A stretch of 64,000 bases of DNA. It comes from Glacieibacterium sp965200405 (GTDB lineage Bacteria > Pseudomonadota > Alphaproteobacteria > Sphingomonadales > Sphingomonadaceae). The stretch lies in contig NZ_OZ241356.1 in assembly GCF_965200405.1 (NCBI RefSeq), positions 868,001 to 932,000 on the forward strand, read 5' to 3'. Under the pieces are notes generated by a model, which saw only the letters and a list, made by a program, of their open reading frames with translations, was not told the DNA's origin and searched no databases. A program made the translations under genes and the position numbers. How positions within the stretch are numbered: position 1 is the first letter of the stretch; every line of letters starts with the position of its first letter. Below are positions 17,080-25,603 of this stretch, piece by piece.

Positions 17080-18435
17080 ATGCCGGCGACGATCACGACC
17101 CTGGCGCCCGCGATCGCCGATGGCTCGGTCTCCGCCACCTCGCTGGTCGAACAGTGTCTCGCCCGGATTGCCGCCGACGACCGGCAGGGCGCGGCGCTGC
17201 ACGCGATCATCCGGCTCAATCCCGGTGCCATGGCCGAGGCCGCGGCGCTGGATGCCGAGCGTGATGTCTCCGGCGTTCGCGGCCCGCTGCACGGCATACC
17301 GCTGGTCATCAAGGACAATATCGACCTTCTCGGCCTGCCGACGACCTCGGGCTGCCTCGGCCTGGCCGATGCCATGCCGCTGGCCGACGCCGCGCAGGTC
17401 CGCCGCCTCCGCGCCGCCGGTGCGATCATCATCGCCAAGGCCAATATGGCGGAGCTCAGCTTCGAGATCCGCTCGCGGAGTTCGGTCGCCGGCGATGTCC
17501 GCAATCCGTTCGACGGCAACGTCACCTCGGGTGGATCGAGCGGCGGGACGGCCGCTGCCATCGCTGCCGGCTTCGCACTCGCCGGCCTCGGCACCGACAC
17601 CGGCGGATCGATCCGCATTCCCGCCGCTTTTTGCGGGCTGGTCGGCTTCCGCCCGAGCTGGGGCGTGGCGGACATGGCCGGTATCGCGCCTCTCGCACCA
17701 TCCGCCGATACCGTCGGCCCACTGGCGCGCTCGGTCGCCGACGCCGCCTTGCTGTTCGCGGTGATGACCGACCCGGGCGCCGCACCGGATGCCACCGGCA
17801 CGCGGCGCCGCATCGGGGTGCTCAGGCAGTTCTTCGGCGCTGACCCGCAGATCATCGCAGCCGGAGAGTCCGTCCTGCAGCGCCTCACCGCCGCCGGGTT
17901 CGACATCATCGACCCGGTCCCGCTGCCCGAGGAGTTCTTGCCGAACTCCACCGTCGATGTCGTCGACCATGAGTTTGCCGAGGCGTTCGACGCCTATCTC
18001 GCCGGCAACTTCGGCAGCGGCGCGCCGGCATCGGTCGCGGCGCTCCATGCCTCCGGACGCTTCCTCGAGGACTATGACGCCACACTTCGGCGGCGGGCGA
18101 CACTCCCCACGGACCGCCAGCCTCACCGCCTCCTGCTCGAGCGCCGCGCCGCCCTGCGTCAGGCGGTCGAGGCGTTGTTGGCCGATCATCGGCTCGATGC
18201 GCTGTGCTACCCGACGTCGGCGGTGGTTCCGACGACGCTCGTCAACCCCACCAGCGGTCTCGCGCCCGAGCTCTCCGCTTGGACCGGGTTGCCCGCACTG
18301 ACCCTGCCCGTCGGCGTCGCCGCGAGCGGCCTACCGATCGGCTTCGAGCTTCTCGGGGGCGCCGACTGGCCCCTGCTCGCCACCGCGGCGGCGGTCGAAG
18401 GGTCGCTGAACCGGGCCGCACCGCAGCCGCACTGA
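17080..18435 (+). CDS. amidase-signature family hydrolase
   Basis: This 451-residue protein has the amidase-signature Ser-cisSer-Lys triad. The lysine is in LVIKDNID near residue 78, the cis-serine in SGGSSGGTAAAIAAG near 152, and the nucleophile in GTDTGGSIRIPA near 176. It cleaves an amide or aryl-ester bond in the cytoplasm; no signal peptide is visible. Family members include indoleacetamide hydrolase, GatA and FAAH, and there is no GatBC partner here. Being three bases after MFS 2 and under the same operator, it probably releases the acid and amine or ammonia from the imported compound. The length is normal. A gap of 86 bp separates it from the following prolyl oligopeptidase gene. Confidence 0.92.
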   Translation: MPATITTLAPAIADGSVSATSLVEQCLARIAADDRQGAALHAIIRLNPGAMAEAAALDAERDVSGVRGPLHGIPLVIKDNIDLLGLPTTSGCLGLADAMPLADAAQVRRLRAAGAIIIAKANMAELSFEIRSRSSVAGDVRNPFDGNVTSGGSSGGTAAAIAAGFALAGLGTDTGGSIRIPAAFCGLVGFRPSWGVADMAGIAPLAPSADTVGPLARSVADAALLFAVMTDPGAAPDATGTRRRIGVLRQFFGADPQIIAAGESVLQRLTAAGFDIIDPVPLPEEFLPNSTVDVVDHEFAEAFDAYLAGNFGSGAPASVAALHASGRFLEDYDATLRRRATLPTDRQPHRLLLERRAALRQAVEALLADHRLDALCYPTSAVVPTTLVNPTSGLAPELSAWTGLPALTLPVGVAASGLPIGFELLGGADWPLLATAAAVEGSLNRAAPQPH

Positions 18436-18521
18436 GGCTTTACAGCGCACTGTCCATAACCTTGCCAAGCGGTCGCCACGCGGGGCATCTAGCGGCGCGC
18501 TTGACGAGGGGGACCTTAGCG

Positions 18522-20684
18522 ATGCCGATGATCGACCGCCGACGCCTGCTGGGTGGCAGCACGCTTGCCCTCGCCGCGACGCTGTTGCCGCGGACTGCAT
18601 TCGCCGCGACGATCACCGTGCCCAAGGCTCCTGTCGCACGCGTCGAGCCGGTCAAGGACAGCTATTTCGGCGAGACCCTGACCGATCCCTACCGCTGGAT
18701 GGAGAAGTCGAGCGATCCCGACTGGCTGCCCTATCTCAAGGCGCAGAACGACCGCACCCGCGCCGTCCTCGATGCGCTGCCCGACCGCGCCGTGCTGCTG
18801 CGTCGTATCGAGCAACTGTCTGGTGACACCGTCTCCACCGGCAAGGTCCAGCGCGCCGGCGGCAGGCTGTTCTATCAGCAGCGGCCGCTCGGGGCCGACA
18901 ATTTCAAGCTGTTCGTCCGCGATGCCGCGGGCATCCGGACGCTGGTCGATCCGGTGGCGCTGTCGGCCGGCAGCACCGGGCACATCTCGCTCGACTGGTG
19001 GGAGGCATCGCCCAATGGCCAGCTTGTCGCTTACGGCCTGTCGAAGGACGGCAGCGAAGACTCGATGCTGCACGTGCTGACCGTTGCCGATGGTCGCGCC
19101 CTGCCCGACCGGATCGGCAACACCCAATCCGCGCATCCGCAGTGGCTGAAGGACAACAGCGGCTTCTTCTACACCCAGCTAACCGGCAAGGTGGACACCC
19201 CGGAGCGCTTCCTTGATGCGCAGGCGCGCTTCCACCGACTGGGCACCGACCCGGCGGGCGATCCGATCCTGATGAAGCGCGGGCTGGTTGCGGATGTCGC
19301 CTTCGACAAGATCCAGACGCCGTTCATCCAGGTCTATCCCGGTTCGCGCTTCGCCCTGCTCGGCCTAGCCGACGTTCGCCCCGAATACCGGCTGCTGATC
19401 GCGCCGCTGGCCGACGTGCTGGCGAACAAGGCGAGATGGCGTGCCGTCGCAAGCTTCGAGGACGAAGTCAGTGGCGTCGAGATCGTCGGCGACGACCTTT
19501 ACCTGCTGTCGAACAAGGGACACCCGCGCGGCCGCCTGCTCAGGACCAGCGCCGCCGCGCCCGACCTGGCGACCGCGGTCGAGGTCGTCCCGCAGGGCCC
19601 GCTGGTCATCGAGGACCTCGCCCGTGCCCGCGACGGCTTGTACCTGCGGATCATGGACGGCGGCATTTCGCGGCTGCGCAAGCTGGGGCGCGACGGCCGG
19701 ATCGTCGACATCGCACTGCCTTTCGACGGCACGATCGGCGGAATGTTCGCGACCGAAACCGAGGACGGCCTGCTGATGTCGCTCAGCGGTTGGCTGACCC
19801 CGACCGGCGTATGGTCGGTCGACGTCGGCGGCCGGGTTGCCGATACCGGGCTGACGCCGAAGCCTTCGATAGACGTCTCGGCCTATGAAACGAGGCGCTT
19901 CTTCGCGAGCGCCAAGGACGGCGTGAAGATTCCCTACACGCTGATCTACCGCAAGGGGCTCAAGCTGGATGGCAGCCACCCGACCTGGATTTCCGCCTAT
20001 GGCTCCTATGGTGCGGCTGCCTACACGCCGAGCTTTGCCGGGCGTTCGCTGGCGCTGATCGATGCCGGGGCGATCGTCGGCTATGCCAATGTTCGCGGCG
20101 GCGGAGAATACGGCCGCGAGTGGCACAAGGCCGGGCAATTGGCCAACAAGCCCAACACCTGGCGCGACCTGATCGCCGTCTGCGAGGACATCTACGCGAG
20201 GAAATACACCTCGCCGGCGCATCTGGCGATCGGTGGCCGGTCGGCGGGCGGCATCACTGTCGGTCGCGCCATGACCGAGCGTCCCGACCTGTTCGCCGCG
20301 GTCGTCGACGGCGTCGGCTGGTCCAACCCGCTGCGCTATGTCGTCGAGCAGAACGGCTATGGCGAGGAGCCCGAATGGGGTGCCATTGCGGTCGAGAGCG
20401 GCTACCGGGCGCTCAAGTCGATCGACAGCTACCAGGCGGTGCGGGACGGCACGAAATACCCGGCCGTGCTGCTGACCACTGGCGTGACCGACCCGCGCGT
20501 CGCTCCCTTCCACGTCGCCAAGATGACCGCCCGCCTGCAGGCTGCCAGCACCAGCGGCAAGCCGATCCTGCTGCGCGTCGACTATGACGCCGGGCACGGC
20601 GTCGGCTCGACCCGCGGCCAGCAGGACCGCGAGGCGGCGGACACCTACGCCTTCCTGATGTGGCAGCTCGGCAGCAAGGTCTAG
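18522..20684 (+). CDS. prolyl oligopeptidase (S9A), Tat-exported
   Basis: This 720-residue serine peptidase of the S9A family cuts short peptides after proline. The N-terminus MPMIDRRRLLGG, followed by a hydrophobic stretch to RTAFAA, is a Tat-type signal, so it acts in the periplasm. The N-terminal half is a seven-bladed propeller with TDPYRWME and other family landmarks. The C-terminal hydrolase domain has the nucleophile in GGRSAGG near residue 574, Asp in GVTDPRVAPF near 655 and His in DAGHG near 691. AGGGGG precedes the ATG at 18522. The preceding 86-bp gap with no operator copy suggests its own promoter, although readthrough from the amidase operon is possible. It may provide peptide nutrients. 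Confidence 0.92.
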   Translation: MPMIDRRRLLGGSTLALAATLLPRTAFAATITVPKAPVARVEPVKDSYFGETLTDPYRWMEKSSDPDWLPYLKAQNDRTRAVLDALPDRAVLLRRIEQLSGDTVSTGKVQRAGGRLFYQQRPLGADNFKLFVRDAAGIRTLVDPVALSAGSTGHISLDWWEASPNGQLVAYGLSKDGSEDSMLHVLTVADGRALPDRIGNTQSAHPQWLKDNSGFFYTQLTGKVDTPERFLDAQARFHRLGTDPAGDPILMKRGLVADVAFDKIQTPFIQVYPGSRFALLGLADVRPEYRLLIAPLADVLANKARWRAVASFEDEVSGVEIVGDDLYLLSNKGHPRGRLLRTSAAAPDLATAVEVVPQGPLVIEDLARARDGLYLRIMDGGISRLRKLGRDGRIVDIALPFDGTIGGMFATETEDGLLMSLSGWLTPTGVWSVDVGGRVADTGLTPKPSIDVSAYETRRFFASAKDGVKIPYTLIYRKGLKLDGSHPTWISAYGSYGAAAYTPSFAGRSLALIDAGAIVGYANVRGGGEYGREWHKAGQLANKPNTWRDLIAVCEDIYARKYTSPAHLAIGGRSAGGITVGRAMTERPDLFAAVVDGVGWSNPLRYVVEQNGYGEEPEWGAIAVESGYRALKSIDSYQAVRDGTKYPAVLLTTGVTDPRVAPFHVAKMTARLQAASTSGKPILLRVDYDAGHGVGSTRGQQDREAADTYAFLMWQLGSKV

Positions 20685-20716
20685 CCTCGCCTCTCGTTAC
20701 GCCCGTGTTCATCGGT

Positions 20717-20734
20717 TCGTGCGATAACGTACGA
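20717..20734 (+). terminator. possible hairpin terminator or leader hairpin
   Basis: TCGTGCG (20717-20723) pairs with CGTACGA (20728-20734) over an ATAA loop, with one wobble. It follows the peptidase gene and precedes the ribosome-binding site of the RMF-like gene. There is no T tract, so termination is uncertain. Confidence 0.35.
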
Positions 20735-20754
20735 GCCCGACGGGAGGGGCACGC

Positions 20755-20970
20755 ATGCGTGGAAGTGAATTCTGGGCGGGATACGACGCTCATCATCAAG
20801 GCAAGCCGGGTGAGGCTTGCCCGCACCCTGCCGGCAGCTTGCAGGCGGCAAACTGGATCGACGGCTGGGGCAGCGATGCGGCTTCGATCATGAACGGCAT
20901 CGCCAATGATGCACGGCTGGCGCCGGGCTTCGACCGGGAGCAATCACACAAAACCGTCATGGTGCGGTAA
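20755..20970 (+). CDS. small RMF-like (ribosome modulation factor family) protein
   Basis: This 71-residue protein begins MRGSEFWAGYDAHHQGKPG and continues with ACPHP and NWIDGWGSDAA. That pattern (GYxA, a Gly-Lys/Arg pair, CP, then W-x-x-GW and Ala) is the core of the ribosome modulation factor family, whose Escherichia coli member dimerises 70S ribosomes in stationary phase. The C-terminal third goes beyond the 55-residue E. coli protein. A strong ribosome-binding site, GGGAGGGG (20742-20749), lies five bases before the ATG. It stands alone between the peptidase and TonB receptor 3 genes. A role in ribosome hibernation is an inference from the motif. The assignment would be weak without the clear ribosome-binding site. 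Confidence 0.65.
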   Translation: MRGSEFWAGYDAHHQGKPGEACPHPAGSLQAANWIDGWGSDAASIMNGIANDARLAPGFDREQSHKTVMVR

Positions 20971-20993
20971 CACGACTGACGCGCCGCCGTCCT

Positions 20994-21036
20994 AACCCGC
21001 GCTGCAACGGCCTTAACGGCCGAGGCAAAGCGGGTT
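20994..21036 (+). terminator. hairpin between RMF-like gene and TonB receptor 3
   Basis: AACCCGC (20994-21000) pairs with GCGGGTT (21030-21036), enclosing a smaller GGCC-TTAAC-GGCC hairpin (21009-21021). It may end the RMF-like transcript or shape the leader of the receptor gene, whose ATG is seven bases downstream. Confidence 0.4.
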
Positions 21037-21042
21037 AATTCA

Positions 21043-23469
21043 ATGAACAATCAACGGTATGGCTGGCTTTGTGGCGTTGCGCTCATCGGCCTGATGGCAG
21101 CAACGCCGGGCCGCGCCGCCGAAGTCGTCGCAGCGGACGCGGTTGCTGCAGCCGATGCAGTTGCCGTCGCCGACGCAGCGATCGACGAGGCCGGCGAGAC
21201 CATCGTCGTCACCGGTCGCACCACCCGCTCGGTTACCCAGGTCACCGCGATCGAGGTTCAAAAGATCCTGCCCGGCGTCAGCCCGTTGAAGGCGATCCAG
21301 ACGCTGCCCGGCGTGACCTTCCTGACCGCCGATCCATGGGGCAACAACGAGCAGAACATCTCACTGTTCATCCACGGCTTCAACCAGCAGCAGCTCGGCT
21401 ACACCCTCGACGGCGTCCCGCTCGGCGACCAGCAATATGGCAATTACAACGGCTTGTCCCCGCAGCGCGCGATCATCTCCGAGAACGTTGGCCGCGTCAC
21501 CCTGGCGTCGGGCGCCGGCGACCTAGGCACCGCATCGACCAGCAACCTCGGCGGCACCATCGACACCTTCTCCAGCGATCCGTCCGACAGGATGGGCGCC
21601 ACCGTCGCGCAGACCATCGGCAGCTATTCGTCGTTCCGCACCTTCGTCCGCGTCGACAGCGGCACCTTCGGCAACGGCAATTCGCTGTACCTGTCGGGCG
21701 TCCGCCAGGACGCGCGCGCCTGGGACTTCCGCGGCAAACAGGGCGGCTACCAGGCCAATGGCAAGTTCGTCCATGACGACGCCACCGGCCGCCTGACGCT
21801 GTACGGCGCCTATTCCGACAAGACCGAGCCGAACGAGGACGCGACGGTCATCACCCCGGCCAACCGCGCCACCGCGCCCTATACCCGTCCGTTCCTGTTC
21901 CCCGACTTCGCCGCCGCCCAAACCTATCTGGCGTCGGGCGCCTACAAGGCCGCCGGCTCGAATTACCGCAACTATTACAGCGACGCGCAGCGCACCGACT
22001 ATCTCGGCTATGCCAAGTACGACTGGCACGTCAGCGACAAGATCGACTGGTCGAACCAGGCCTACTACCACCACAACGACGGCGTCGGCGTCGTTGCCGG
22101 CCCCGTCGACGTCGCCGGCCTGCCGGGGCTGTTCTCCTTCTACTTTCCCGGCACCGGGTCGGCGACCAGCCCGGCCAACCTTGCGCGCCTCAGCACGATC
22201 TTCGGCGGCTCGGGCTATGCGACGCGCACCACCGAGTACCGCATCGACCGCGAAGGCCTGATCTCCACCGTCCGCGCCAAGCTCGGCGATCACGATATCG
22301 AGCTCGGCGGCTGGTACGAGCACCAGTCGTCGGCAGCGTTCCGCCGCTGGTACGCCCTCGACGTCAACAACCCGTCGACGCCTTATCAGCGCCCTGGCGA
22401 CAGCCTGACGCCGCTGATCACGCAGTACGGCAGCGAAGTTCGTGTCGACGAGATCCAGACCCATATCCAGGACAGCTGGCACGTCCTGCCGACGCTGACC
22501 GTGCTGGGCGGCTTCAAGAGCACCTTCCAGAAGGCGACGCAGGCGGTGCCGGTCCAGCCGATCCCGGGCTCCTTCTCCAACTCGACGGCGCTGCCGGTCG
22601 GCAAGATCAACACCACCAAGGCGTTCCTGCCGCAGGTCGGCGCGCTGTGGGAGGCGACCGATCACGAGCAGGTCTTCGTCAACGCCCAGCAGAACATCCG
22701 CCAGTTCCAGACCAGCGCCGCCGCCGGCCTGTCGCCGTTCGCCCTCGGCAGCCAGCAGGTGTTCGAGGACTTCAAGCGCACCGTGAAGCCCGAGACGAGC
22801 TGGACCTACGAGGCCGGCATCCGCACCAGCCGTTCGCTCGACCTCGGCCCGATCACCGGCTTCGAGGGCCAGGTCAGCTATTACCATGTCGACTTCAGCA
22901 ACCGCGTGCTCGGCATCAGCCCGACGTCGGTGATCACCTCGATCATCAGCGGCGCGGCGATCCTGGCGAACGTCGGCAGCGTCAAGACCGACGGCGTCGA
23001 CATCGCGGGCACGCTGCGCTTCGGCTCGCACTTCTCGCTGTACAACGCCGTGTCGTACAATAATTCGCGCTACAGCGACGACTACAAGGTCGGCCTCGCC
23101 GGCGTCGTCGTGCCGACCGCCGGCAAGAAAGTCCCGGGCTCCCCGGCCTGGACCGAGAAGTTCGTCGCCAGCGCCAACTACGGCATCTTCGACGTCCAGC
23201 TCGTCGGCGACTATCTCGGCAAGCGCTATGCGACCTTCACCAACGACCTGTCGGTGCCGGGCTACTTCACCATGGCCGGCCGCATCGCCGCCAAGGTGCC
23301 GTTGGCCGACAATGGCGTCCTGCACAGCGCCGTGGTCAGTTTGAACGTGACCAACATCACCAAGAAGAAGGCCGCATCGACGCTCAGCATCGGCGCAGCT
23401 TCCGGCACCTTCAACCAGTTCCCGCTTGCACCGCGCCAGGTCTTCGGCACGGTAAGCGTCAGCTTCTAG
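21043..23469 (+). CDS. TonB-dependent receptor 3
   Basis: This 808-residue outer-membrane receptor has a signal peptide to about TPGRAAE. A low-complexity Ala-Val-Asp segment (residues about 27-47) is followed by ETIVVTGRTTRSV. The plug contains ALDG-type landmarks: LQTLPGV-like IQTLPGVTFL, LGYTLDGVPLGDQQYGNYNG and GTASTSNLGGTI. The C-terminus VFGTVSVSF has the expected final Phe. It differs clearly from receptors 1 and 2 (no AQRR motif, different plug), and no copy of the LacI operator lies upstream. A glycerophosphodiester phosphodiesterase gene starts one base after its stop, so the pair probably forms an operon for scavenging phosphodiesters or a related organophosphate. The ligand is inferred only from this neighbour. 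Confidence 0.92.
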   Translation: MNNQRYGWLCGVALIGLMAATPGRAAEVVAADAVAAADAVAVADAAIDEAGETIVVTGRTTRSVTQVTAIEVQKILPGVSPLKAIQTLPGVTFLTADPWGNNEQNISLFIHGFNQQQLGYTLDGVPLGDQQYGNYNGLSPQRAIISENVGRVTLASGAGDLGTASTSNLGGTIDTFSSDPSDRMGATVAQTIGSYSSFRTFVRVDSGTFGNGNSLYLSGVRQDARAWDFRGKQGGYQANGKFVHDDATGRLTLYGAYSDKTEPNEDATVITPANRATAPYTRPFLFPDFAAAQTYLASGAYKAAGSNYRNYYSDAQRTDYLGYAKYDWHVSDKIDWSNQAYYHHNDGVGVVAGPVDVAGLPGLFSFYFPGTGSATSPANLARLSTIFGGSGYATRTTEYRIDREGLISTVRAKLGDHDIELGGWYEHQSSAAFRRWYALDVNNPSTPYQRPGDSLTPLITQYGSEVRVDEIQTHIQDSWHVLPTLTVLGGFKSTFQKATQAVPVQPIPGSFSNSTALPVGKINTTKAFLPQVGALWEATDHEQVFVNAQQNIRQFQTSAAAGLSPFALGSQQVFEDFKRTVKPETSWTYEAGIRTSRSLDLGPITGFEGQVSYYHVDFSNRVLGISPTSVITSIISGAAILANVGSVKTDGVDIAGTLRFGSHFSLYNAVSYNNSRYSDDYKVGLAGVVVPTAGKKVPGSPAWTEKFVASANYGIFDVQLVGDYLGKRYATFTNDLSVPGYFTMAGRIAAKVPLADNGVLHSAVVSLNVTNITKKKAASTLSIGAASGTFNQFPLAPRQVFGTVSVSF

Positions 23470-23470
23470 G

Positions 23471-24616
23471 ATGCCGGGGATGCCTGCCATGACACGCCGC
23501 GACACGATGCGTGCCGGCGCTAAAGTTTTGGCGGCTGGCGCCGCCGGGGCCGCGGTGCTGGCGGCGGGCATGGCAGGGTCCGGAATGGCGGCAGCGGCAC
23601 GTCCCAAGCCACTGGTGTTCGGCCACCGCGGCTGTTCGGCCCTGCGGCCTGAGCATACGCTCGGCTCCTACGCCAAGGCGATCGAGGACGGTGCCGACTA
23701 CATCGAGCCCGACCTGGTCATCACCAAGGACGGCGTGCTGGTCGCGCGGCACGAGAACAACATCGCCGAGACCACCGACGTCGCCAAGCACCCGGAGTTC
23801 GCCGGGCGCCGCACCACCAAGACCATCGACGGCGAGGCCCTGACCGGCTGGTTCGTCGAGGACTTCACCCTCGCGGAGCTGAAGACGCTGCGCTGCATCG
23901 AGCGCCTCGGCAAGCTGCGGCCCGAAAGCCAGGGCTATGACGGCAAGTTCCAGATCGTCACCTGGGAAGAGATGATCGACTTCACCGCCGCTGAGTCCGC
24001 CGCACGTGGTCGGGTCATCGGGCTGGTGCCAGAGTTGAAGCACTCGACCTTCTTCGCCAAGCTGGGGATGCCCCTGGAGGACCGCTTCATCGCGGTCACG
24101 GCGATGCACGACTATACCCGGCGCAATCCGGTCGAGATCCAGTCGTTCGAGGTCGCTAACCTGCGGTATCTGCGCAAGAAGCTGGGGCGCCCGGCGAACG
24201 TCCGCCTGATGCAGCTGATCGGCGAGGACGCGCAGGTTCCGGCCGATATCGTCGCCAGCGGCGGCAAGACCAGCTTCGGCGCGCTGACCACCGCCGCGGG
24301 CCTGCGCGAGATGGCGACCTATGCCGATGTCGTGTCGCCGTCGACGCGGGGGATCATCCCGCTCGGTGCGGACGGCAAGCTCGGCCAGCCGCGCGCCATC
24401 GTCGCCGACGCCCATGCGGCAGGGCTGCTGGTGCGCTGCTACACCTTCCGGCCGGAGAACTATTTCCTCGCCAAGGATTTTCGTAACGATGCCGGCGATG
24501 CGGCGCGCAACCCGGCCGGCTCGGTCGCCGAGATGAAGCGCTATCTCGCCACCGGCCTTGATGGCATCTTCACCGACGATCCCGCTCTCGGGCGCGCGGC
24601 GGTAGATTCACTCTAA
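23471..24616 (+). CDS. glycerophosphodiester phosphodiesterase (GlpQ-like), exported
   Basis: This 381-residue protein of the GDPD family splits glycerophosphodiesters into glycerol 3-phosphate and an alcohol. Motifs are VFGHRGCSALRPEHTLGSY (His-Arg and Glu of the active site), DYIEPDLVITKDGVLVARHEN (metal ligands and second His) and the late GIFTDDP. The N-terminus MTRRDTMRAGAKVLAAGAAGAAVLAAG resembles a Tat signal with twin arginine, so it is probably periplasmic. It starts one base after TonB receptor 3; in-frame ATGs at 23471, 23480 and 23489 are all possible. The size and insert resemble GlpQ rather than the small cytoplasmic UgpQ type. Confidence 0.9.
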   Translation: MPGMPAMTRRDTMRAGAKVLAAGAAGAAVLAAGMAGSGMAAAARPKPLVFGHRGCSALRPEHTLGSYAKAIEDGADYIEPDLVITKDGVLVARHENNIAETTDVAKHPEFAGRRTTKTIDGEALTGWFVEDFTLAELKTLRCIERLGKLRPESQGYDGKFQIVTWEEMIDFTAAESAARGRVIGLVPELKHSTFFAKLGMPLEDRFIAVTAMHDYTRRNPVEIQSFEVANLRYLRKKLGRPANVRLMQLIGEDAQVPADIVASGGKTSFGALTTAAGLREMATYADVVSPSTRGIIPLGADGKLGQPRAIVADAHAAGLLVRCYTFRPENYFLAKDFRNDAGDAARNPAGSVAEMKRYLATGLDGIFTDDPALGRAAVDSL

Positions 24617-24706
24617 GCACCTGACTCCGAACTGTCTTCGGACTGCCGCGCGACTGTTACATTGCCGATGTAAAGGCTCGCTGACTGAAGCAGCAGGTGA
24701 TCGGCA

Positions 24707-25603
24707 ATGGCGAGCCTACCGTTGGTTGCTCTGGACCGGAACATCGGCCTGCCGCCCCGCGCCGCAGCGCTGATCGGGTCCGTCCCCGGACGTCACGACG
24801 ACGACGATGCCGACGAGTTCCTGCCGGGTCGCAAGCTCCGCCCGCGCACCATCTGGATCTCCGACCTCCATCTCGGCACCTCGGGCTGCAATGCGGTGCT
24901 GCTGCTCGACTTCCTCAAGTCGGTCCAGCCCGACACGCTGTATCTGGTCGGCGACATCATCGACGGTTGGCGGCTCAAGCGCGGCTGGTACTGGCCGACG
25001 CTGCACAACGACATCGTCCGCCGCATCCTCAAGCTGGCGAGCAAGGGCACGCGGGTGATCTACATCCCGGGCAACCACGACGAGGCGCTGCGTGACTATA
25101 CCGAGCTGAATTTCGGCGGCGTCGAGGTGCTGGCCGAGGACATCCACGTCACCGCCGACGGTCGCAAGCTGCTGGTCCTGCACGGTGACGAGTTCGACGG
25201 CGTTGTCCTCTACGCCCGCTGGCTCGCCTTCCTCGGCGACCAGTCCTACGCGCTGCTGCTCAAACTCAACGTCGCCTTCAACGCCGTCCGGCGGCGCTTC
25301 GGCCTGCCTTACTGGTCGCTGTCGGCGCACATCAAGAAGAAGGTCAAGAACGCCGTCGCCTTCATCTCGCGGTTCGAGGAAGCGGTGGCGCATGCAGCAC
25401 GGGACCGCGGCGTCGACGGCGTCGTCTGCGGCCACATCCACTCCGCCGAGATCCGGACATTCGGCGACATCACCTATTACAACGACGGCGACTGGGTCGA
25501 AAGCTGCACCGCGCTGATCGAGCAGCGCGACGGCCGCCTCGAAATCCTCGACTGGGCCGCGCACGTCGCCCGCCGGGGCGCCATCCTCGCCGCCGTGGCA
25601 TGA
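24707..25603 (+). CDS. calcineurin-like metallophosphoesterase (LpxH-related)
   Basis: This 298-residue protein carries the complete metallophosphoesterase set: ISDLHLG near residue 52, GDIIDGW near 83, GNHDE near 122, HGDEFDG near 160 and GHIHSAEI near 242. It resembles the UDP-2,3-diacylglucosamine pyrophosphatase LpxH/LpxH2 group. However, it has an N-terminal extension of about 45 residues with an acidic DDDDADE run, and it is paired with a glycosyltransferase rather than lipid A genes. It therefore may act on a different lipid-linked or nucleotide diphosphate. The glycosyltransferase gene overlaps its stop by four bases (ATGA), so their products probably work together in making or modifying an envelope glycolipid. 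That role is inferred. Confidence 0.88.
   Translation: MASLPLVALDRNIGLPPRAAALIGSVPGRHDDDDADEFLPGRKLRPRTIWISDLHLGTSGCNAVLLLDFLKSVQPDTLYLVGDIIDGWRLKRGWYWPTLHNDIVRRILKLASKGTRVIYIPGNHDEALRDYTELNFGGVEVLAEDIHVTADGRKLLVLHGDEFDGVVLYARWLAFLGDQSYALLLKLNVAFNAVRRRFGLPYWSLSAHIKKKVKNAVAFISRFEEAVAHAARDRGVDGVVCGHIHSAEIRTFGDITYYNDGDWVESCTALIEQRDGRLEILDWAAHVARRGAILAAVA

Noticed and set aside
21523..23607. A long open frame (694 codons) on the minus strand opposite TonB receptor 3
   Set aside because: It mirrors the receptor gene in a high-GC context and shows Arg, Asp and Ala runs without any domain, signal or ribosome-binding site.
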